Below are positions 22,895 through 27,467 of a stretch of DNA of 27,467 nucleotides, piece by piece. How positions within the stretch are numbered: the stretch's first letter is position 1; each line of letters starts with the position of its first letter. A program made the position numbers and the translations under genes. The stretch lies in contig QUDE01000028.1 in the NCBI GenBank assembly GCA_003477405.1, positions 1 to 27,467 of the forward strand, read 5' to 3'. The notes under the pieces are model-generated. The model searched no databases. It was given only the letters and a program-made list of their open reading frames with translations, and had not been told where the DNA came from. This DNA is from Ruminococcaceae bacterium AM07-15. Lineage in GTDB: Bacteria; Bacillota; Clostridia; Oscillospirales; Butyricicoccaceae.

Positions 22895-23476
22895 TTATTG
22901 TTGCACCGCTGAAAATCCGGAAAATACGGCGTGCATGATCTGATCTCCCTCCAGGAACCACCGGGCACACACCGGCTCCAGAGTGTCCTCCCGCAGCCAC
23001 ACCTGCTTGACGGCCTTCTTGCCATCGGCCTCCATCTCATAAGTCAGGCTGATGCATTCCTGCCCTTCCTTTTTCTCCCTTCCCCACTGGGTGGGCGCCG
23101 CTCCAGCCAGGGTGCGCAGAAGACCGTCGGTGCAGTCCACAGGAGTAAATCCCCGGATGGGGGCCAGCAATGTATCCAGCTGGACATCCTCAAACTGAAG
23201 GGTGGCTCCTCCCTGGCTGATATGACAGCTGACCCCGGCGATCTCCTCCGGAGATACCACGGTACACTGGCTCTCCTCCCCTTCCCAGGACACCGACAGC
23301 TCATATTCCATGATCACGCCGGAGTCGGCCGTGACGGTGACCCCCACCGAGCCCTGGGTCAGGGAGCTATAATATTCGCTCACCTTCTGCTGGGGGCCTT
23401 CCTGGCCTTTGCAGCCACCCAGGGCAAAGAGCAAAACCCACAAAAAGACCCCGATCCTTTTCTTTCGTTTCACCAC
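22895..23476 (-). CDS. GerS-like lipoprotein (LolA-like fold suspected)
   Basis: This 193-residue protein begins with a basic, hydrophobic lipoprotein signal and the lipobox ALGGC (Cys22). A repetitive-strand domain follows (about 35-190), with DSGVIMEYELSV and the late DTLEPVCARWFLEGDQ strand pattern. That resembles the LolA-like lipoproteins that include GerS of Clostridioides difficile, which helps SleC-type cortex hydrolases during germination. The assignment is from general shape and lipobox, not from a strict signature, so the germination role is inference. The start is uncertain between two adjacent GTG codons (23476 and 23473). It is transcribed away from the divergent pheST leader. 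Confidence 0.65.
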   Translation of the reverse strand: MVKRKKRIGVFLWVLLFALGGCKGQEGPQQKVSEYYSSLTQGSVGVTVTADSGVIMEYELSVSWEGEESQCTVVSPEEIAGVSCHISQGGATLQFEDVQLDTLLAPIRGFTPVDCTDGLLRTLAGAAPTQWGREKKEGQECISLTYEMEADGKKAVKQVWLREDTLEPVCARWFLEGDQIMHAVFSGFSAVQQ

Positions 23477-23533
23477 TTTTTATCACTCTCCACCCTATCT
23501 ATACGGCACTCATACCGGTTTATGCCGGAGGGC

Positions 23534-23566
23534 TTGCAATTTTTTCGCCCTTGTGCTATATATAAT
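23534..23566 (+). promoter_or_regulatory. Promoter of the pheST T-box transcript
   Basis: TTGCAA (23534-23539) and TATATA (23557-23562) are 17 bp apart. An overlapping TATAAT lies at 23561-23566. Transcription would start near 23570, just before the T-box stem I. Confidence 0.65.
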
Positions 23567-23589
23567 GGAGATGTATTTTTACCGCAAAC

Positions 23590-23836
23590 AACTGGAAAAT
23601 GCGATGAGAAAGAGAGTACCTGCGCCCCCTCCGGCGAGAGAATGGCGGTCACCGGCTGTAAGCCGCCTGCGGAAGAGCGTGGAGAAGTTCACTTTTGAGC
23701 ACCGGGCTGAACGGAGTAGGCCACGGCGTCCGGCCGCGTTAAGGCTGTGGAGTGCCCGCTTTTTTTGAGGCGGGAATCAGGGTGGTACCGCGGAAGCTTG
23801 GCTTTCGTCCCTTTTTGGGGGCGAAGGCTTTTTTTA
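23590..23836 (+). ncRNA. T-box leader with UUC (Phe) specifier for pheST
   Basis: The leader shows the T-box hallmarks in order. The AGAGAGTA motif near the base of stem I is followed by the GAGAA bulge element and the specifier TTC (23688-23690) followed by A. The stem III pair cccgc/gcggg (about 23755-23774) comes next. The T-box sequence GGGTGGTACCGCG (23780-23792) lies before a terminator hairpin (23801-23811 with about 23817-23828) and seven T residues. Uncharged tRNA-Phe pairs with the specifier and the T-box and favours the antiterminator, raising pheST when phenylalanine is short. The match between the UUC specifier and the downstream PheST genes supports the assignment. Confidence 0.95.
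23801..23835 (+). terminator. T-box intrinsic terminator
   Basis: An 11-bp stem with two G-U pairs is followed by TTTTTTT (23829-23835). It forms when tRNA-Phe is charged and competes with the T-box antiterminator. Confidence 0.85.
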
Positions 23837-23893
23837 TACCTGCCCCTGGCGGCAGCATCAAACCTATCCAAACTCACAAAAGGAGTGCAGAAC

Positions 23894-24913
23894 ATGAAAG
23901 AGCAGCTCAACCAGATCCTTTCCCAGGCTCTCGGGCAGGTGTCTTCGGTGACTTCTCAGCAAGAGCTGGAAGCGGCTCGGGTGAAATTCCTGGGCAAAAA
24001 GGGAGAACTCACCGGCATTTTGCGGGGCATGGGCAAACTCTCCGCCGAAGAGCGGCCGGTGATCGGCCAGCTGGCCAACGAGGTGCGGGCGCAGATCGAA
24101 CAGGCCATCGAAAAGGCCCAGCAGGACATGGCCCAGCGTCTCATTGCGGCCAAGCTGGAAAAGGAACAGATCGATGTGACCATGCCCGGCCAGAAGGTGC
24201 TTCTGGGCAAACAGCATCCCCTGAACACCGTGCTCCACGAGCTTTATGACATCTTCACCGGCATGGGCTTTTCCATTGCCGAAGGTCCGGAAGTGGAATA
24301 CGATTACTACAACTTCGAAGCCCTGAATATCCCCAAAAACCATCCGGCCCGGGATACCCAGGACACATTCTATATCAATGACAACATCGTCCTGCGCACC
24401 CAGACCAGCCCCATGCAGGTGCGTACCATGGAGAAACAGCGTCCTCCCATCCGCATCATCGCTCCCGGCCGGGTCTACCGCAGTGACGCTGTGGACGCCA
24501 CCCACTCCCCTGTGTTCCATCAGATCGAAGGCCTTGTGGTGGACAAGGGCATCACCATGGGCGATCTGAAGGGCACTCTGGAAGTGTTCGCCAAGCGTCT
24601 GTATGGCGAGGACACCGGTGTACGCTTCCGTCCCCACCACTTCCCCTTCACCGAGCCTTCCGCCGAAATGGATGTGACCTGCTTCAAGTGCCACGGCAAG
24701 GGCTGCCCTCTGTGCAAAGGCGAAGGCTATATTGAGATTCTGGGCTGCGGCATGGTGCACCCCAAGGTGCTCCGCGGCTGCGACATCGACCCGGAGGTCT
24801 ATTCCGGCTTTGCCTTTGGCATCGGCCTGGAACGCATCGTCATGCAGCGGTACAAAATCGACGACCTGCGGCTGTTCTATGAAAACGACCTGCGGTTTTT
24901 GACCCAGTTTTAA
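23894..24913 (+). CDS. pheS: Phenylalanine-tRNA ligase alpha subunit
   Basis: This 339-residue protein is full-length PheS. It has an N-terminal coiled-coil arm (about 1-90) that binds tRNA, then the class II catalytic core with [11 protein letters not shown], the [21 protein letters not shown] motif 2 region and [16 protein letters not shown]. The [13 protein letters not shown] cluster with four Cys and the [10 protein letters not shown] stretch are typical of bacterial PheS. The motif 3 GIGLERIVM end is intact. The start at 23894 follows AAAGGAG. A longer in-frame extension would run through the T-box terminator and is not real. It is followed 20 bases later by pheT. Confidence 0.98.
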   Translation: MKEQLNQILSQALGQVSSVTSQQELEAARVKFLGKKGELTGILRGMGKLSAEERPVIGQLANEVRAQIEQAIEKAQQDMAQRLIAAKLEKEQIDVTMPGQKVLLGKQHPLNTVLHELYDIFTGMGFSIAEGPEVEYDYYNFEALNIPKNHPARDTQDTFYINDNIVLRTQTSPMQVRTMEKQRPPIRIIAPGRVYRSDAVDATHSPVFHQIEGLVVDKGITMGDLKGTLEVFAKRLYGEDTGVRFRPHHFPFTEPSAEMDVTCFKCHGKGCPLCKGEGYIEILGCGMVHPKVLRGCDIDPEVYSGFAFGIGLERIVMQRYKIDDLRLFYENDLRFLTQF

Positions 24914-24933
24914 GTGAAAGGAGCAAGTGGGAA

Positions 24934-27336
24934 ATGAATCTGCCTTACAAATGGCTCAATGACTATGTAAAGATCGACAAAGACCCCAAAACCTATGCCG
25001 CCCGTATGACCATGACCGGCTCCAAGATCGAAGGCTGGGAAAGCGCCGCCGATGCGATCGAAAATGTGGTGTGGGGCAAAATCCTCTCCATTGAAAAGCA
25101 CCCCGACGCCGACAAACTGGTGATCTGCCAGGTGGATGTGGGCGCAAAGCAGGTGCAGATCGTCACCGGCGCCAAGAACCTGAAGGTGGGCGATGTGGTG
25201 CCCGCCTGCCTGGATGGAGCCAAGCTCCCCGGGGGCATTGTGATCAAAAAGACCAATATGCGGGGTGTGGAATCCAACGGCATACTCTGCTCCTTTGCCG
25301 AGCTGGGCCTGACCCACAATGACCTGCCCTATGCCGATCCCAACGGCATCCTGGTATACCAGAACGAAGGGGAAGAAGCGGTGCTGGGCGAAAGCGTCAC
25401 CAAGGCCCTGGGGCTGGACGATACCGTCTTCGAGTTTGAAATCACCCCCAACCGCCCCGACTGCCTCAGCGTCATCGGTCTGGCCCGTGAGACCGCCGCT
25501 TCCTTTGAGCTGCCGCTGAACCTGCCCAATCCCCCGGCCCGGGAAGAAAAGGGCGAAATCGAAAACCTGCTGAAGGTGACCATCGAGGACGCCGACCTGT
25601 GCCCCCGTTATTGCGCCGCCATGGCCAAAAATATCAAGATCGCTCCCTCTCCCAAGTGGATGCGGGACCGTCTGCGAGAAGCGGGCGTGCGACCCATCAA
25701 CAACATCGTGGACATCACAAACTTCGTCATGCTGGAGTACGGCCAGCCCATGCACGCCTTTGACTACCGGTGCATCGCTGAGGACGCCATCATCGTCCGC
25801 CGGGCCCATGCCGGAGAAAAGACCACCACTCTGGATGGCGTGGAGCGGCAGCTGGACGAAAGCATGCTGCTGATCACCGATCCCACAAAGCCGGTGGGCG
25901 TAGCCGGTGTGATGGGCGGTCTCAACAGTGAGATCACCGAAAACACCCAGATGATCGTCTTTGAATCGGCCACCTTCCAGGGCCCCTCCATCCGGGTGAC
26001 CTCCCGGAAGCTGGGCCTGCGCACCGAGGCATCCGGCCGGTATGAAAAGGGCCTGGACTGCGAAAACACCATGCCGGCCCTGATGCGGGCCTGCCAGCTG
26101 GTGGAAGAGCTGGGAGCCGGTGAAATCATCACCGGTGTCATCGACGCCTATCCGGAGAAAAAACAGGTGCGTCAGCTGCCCCTGGAGCCGGAGAAGATCT
26201 GCCGCTTCCTGGGCGCCCAGATCCCTGAAGAAGACATGGTCCGCTATCTGCGGGACCTGCAGTTCACCGTGGAAGGTCGCACCATCACTGTGCCTTCCTG
26301 GCGGGACGATGTGGAGACCATGGCTGACATCGCCGAAGAAGTGGCCCGGATCTATGGCTATGACAAGATCGAGCCCACCCTGTTTGCCGGTACTACCACC
26401 CAGGGCGGCCTCACCCCTTACCAGCAGTTCGAGCGGGATCTGTCGGGGGCCTGCATGGCCGCAGGGTATAACGAAGTGATCTCCCTGTCCTTCCTCAGCC
26501 CCAAAGTCTTTGATAAGCTGCGCCTGCCGGAGGATTCCCCCCTGCGCATTGCTACAGTGATCCGGAACCCCTTGGGTGAGGACCAGAGCCTGATGCGCAC
26601 CACTCCTCTGCCTGCCATGCTGGAGATCTGCGCCCGCAACTATAACCGCCGGGTCCCTGCCGGACGGTTCTTCGAGCTGAGCAAAATCTATCTGCCCCAG
26701 GTAAAGGACGGCAAGGCCGACCTGAATACCCTGCCCGACGAGCGTCCCCAGCTGGTAATGGGCCTTTATGGCAGCGGTGATTTCTTTACTTTGAAGGGCG
26801 CTCTGGAAGCCATCTTCCAGCAGCTTTCCATCCATAATATCGAGTTTGTGCCCTGCACAGACGATCCCTCCTATCATCCGGGCCGCACCGCCGCCATCAT
26901 GGCCGGCGAACAAAAAATCGGCACCGTGGGCCAGGCCCATCCCCTGGTGATGCGGGAGTACGGCCTGGGCAGCGAGACCTATCTGTGCCAGGTGGATCTG
27001 CCTTCCCTCTTCGGGCTGGTGGACCGGCGGAAGGAATACAAGCCTCTGCCCAAGTTCCCCGCCGTCACCCGCGATCTGGCTCTGCTGTGCGACGAAAAGC
27101 TGCCGGTTCTGGCTTTGGAAAAGGCCATCCGTCAGGCGGCCGGCGATCCTCTGGAGCACCTGGAGCTCTTCGATGTGTACCAGGGCGAGCAGGTGGAAAA
27201 GGGCAAGAAGAGCGTAGCCTTCTCCCTGGCCCTGCGCTCCCCCGACCACACTCTCACCGACAAAGAGTCGGATGAAGTGATGCAGCGTGTGCTGGACGCT
27301 CTGGAAAAAGAGTGCGGCGCTCTGATCCGCCGCTGA
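24934..27336 (+). CDS. pheT: Phenylalanine-tRNA ligase beta subunit
   Basis: This 800-residue protein has the normal bacterial PheT layout. An EMAP/tRNA-binding OB fold lies at about 40-150 (EKHPDADKLVICQVDVG, GMRGVESNGILCSFAELGL). A B3/B4 editing domain follows at about 210-385, then a B5 DNA-binding-like domain at about 400-475. The catalytic-like core is at about 485-690, and a C-terminal ferredoxin-like anticodon-binding domain at about 705-799 (FPAVTRDLALLCDEKLP, with SVAFSLALRSPDHTLTD). Editing hydrolyses Tyr-tRNA-Phe. The ATG has AAGGAG eleven bases upstream. It is the last gene of the pheST operon and is followed by a strong terminator. Confidence 0.98.
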   Translation: MNLPYKWLNDYVKIDKDPKTYAARMTMTGSKIEGWESAADAIENVVWGKILSIEKHPDADKLVICQVDVGAKQVQIVTGAKNLKVGDVVPACLDGAKLPGGIVIKKTNMRGVESNGILCSFAELGLTHNDLPYADPNGILVYQNEGEEAVLGESVTKALGLDDTVFEFEITPNRPDCLSVIGLARETAASFELPLNLPNPPAREEKGEIENLLKVTIEDADLCPRYCAAMAKNIKIAPSPKWMRDRLREAGVRPINNIVDITNFVMLEYGQPMHAFDYRCIAEDAIIVRRAHAGEKTTTLDGVERQLDESMLLITDPTKPVGVAGVMGGLNSEITENTQMIVFESATFQGPSIRVTSRKLGLRTEASGRYEKGLDCENTMPALMRACQLVEELGAGEIITGVIDAYPEKKQVRQLPLEPEKICRFLGAQIPEEDMVRYLRDLQFTVEGRTITVPSWRDDVETMADIAEEVARIYGYDKIEPTLFAGTTTQGGLTPYQQFERDLSGACMAAGYNEVISLSFLSPKVFDKLRLPEDSPLRIATVIRNPLGEDQSLMRTTPLPAMLEICARNYNRRVPAGRFFELSKIYLPQVKDGKADLNTLPDERPQLVMGLYGSGDFFTLKGALEAIFQQLSIHNIEFVPCTDDPSYHPGRTAAIMAGEQKIGTVGQAHPLVMREYGLGSETYLCQVDLPSLFGLVDRRKEYKPLPKFPAVTRDLALLCDEKLPVLALEKAIRQAAGDPLEHLELFDVYQGEQVEKGKKSVAFSLALRSPDHTLTDKESDEVMQRVLDALEKECGALIRR

Positions 27337-27349
27337 TCAATCCATGTCC

Positions 27350-27387
27350 AAAGACCGGCTCTTTTATAGAAAGAGCCGGTCTTTTTT
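27350..27387 (+). terminator. Terminator of the pheST operon
   Basis: A 15-bp stem (27350-27364 with 27370-27384) has a 5-base loop and a T-tract running to 27387. Nothing assignable follows to the window end at 27467. Confidence 0.9.
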
Positions 27388-27467
27388 CTTTGGATGCCAG
27401 GATTTCCTCCTGTCTTTGTAGGTTTGTCAATGATGTGTTACAGATGAGGAAAAGAGAGTAAGACCTG

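Noticed and set aside
24910..27249. Long minus-strand frame opposite pheT
   Set aside because: Antisense to a full-length PheT. No start signal and no family resemblance.
1..27467. CRISPR arrays, rRNA, tRNA and insertion sequences
   Set aside because: No regular repeat-spacer array, RNA gene signature or transposase was seen. The only tandem array is the in-gene 30-bp repeat at 1907-2086.

Overview
The window looks like a piece of a spore-forming, S-layer-bearing, gut-type Firmicute, probably Clostridia of the Oscillospirales type. The grounds are three SLH-domain surface proteins, CotF-like coat proteins, a GerS-like lipoprotein, a phenylalanine T-box, strong AGGAGG-type ribosome binding sites, and a CD1115-type conjugation module. 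The genus is not resolved.

Bases 1-2389 (minus strand) are the end of an integrative conjugative element: a VirD4-type coupling protein cut by the window edge, a PcfB-like protein and a RepA/DUF6017-type replication protein. The linker of the replication gene carries a 30-bp periodic repeat. Bases 2390-2776 hold no gene but contain two tandem hairpin terminators that separate the element from the chromosome.

Bases 2777-8861 (minus) hold single genes and short operons: a MerR regulator with a Cys-rich tail, a CNNM/CorC-type membrane protein, a LarA-family nickel racemase without its maturation genes, a histidine phosphatase behind a DegV fatty-acid-binding protein, and a PfoR-like PTS IIC membrane protein. 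PfoR is divergent from a 993-residue secreted protein at 9065-12046 with a phosphodiester glycosidase (NAGPA) domain and SLH repeats.

Bases 12257-14791 (plus) are a ferrous-iron uptake operon, feoA-feoB plus a 50-residue Cys-rich membrane protein. The FeoA has an unusual Cys/His-rich tail. A convergent NhaC-type antiporter follows, then a GRAM/PH-like gene divergent from a small ribbon-helix-helix regulator. Two identical-armed palindromes lie between those two genes, one of them covering the -10 of a consensus promoter.

Bases 17083-20547 (minus) carry a probably frameshifted membrane-anchored protein, a three-SLH protein, a three-gene operon (unknown protein plus two coat-like helical proteins), a secreted coiled-coil protein, and a MazF/EndoA ribonuclease with no visible antitoxin behind a long structured leader. 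Then come a WG-repeat/SLH protein (20831-22771) and a GerS-like lipoprotein (22895-23476). The window ends with pheS-pheT (plus) under a T-box with a UUC specifier, closed by a strong terminator.

No rRNA, tRNA, CRISPR array or insertion sequence was seen. The observations most worth following up are the RHH/GRAM operator pair, the in-gene repeat of the replication initiator, the coat-like operon with an unknown partner, and the MazF leader.
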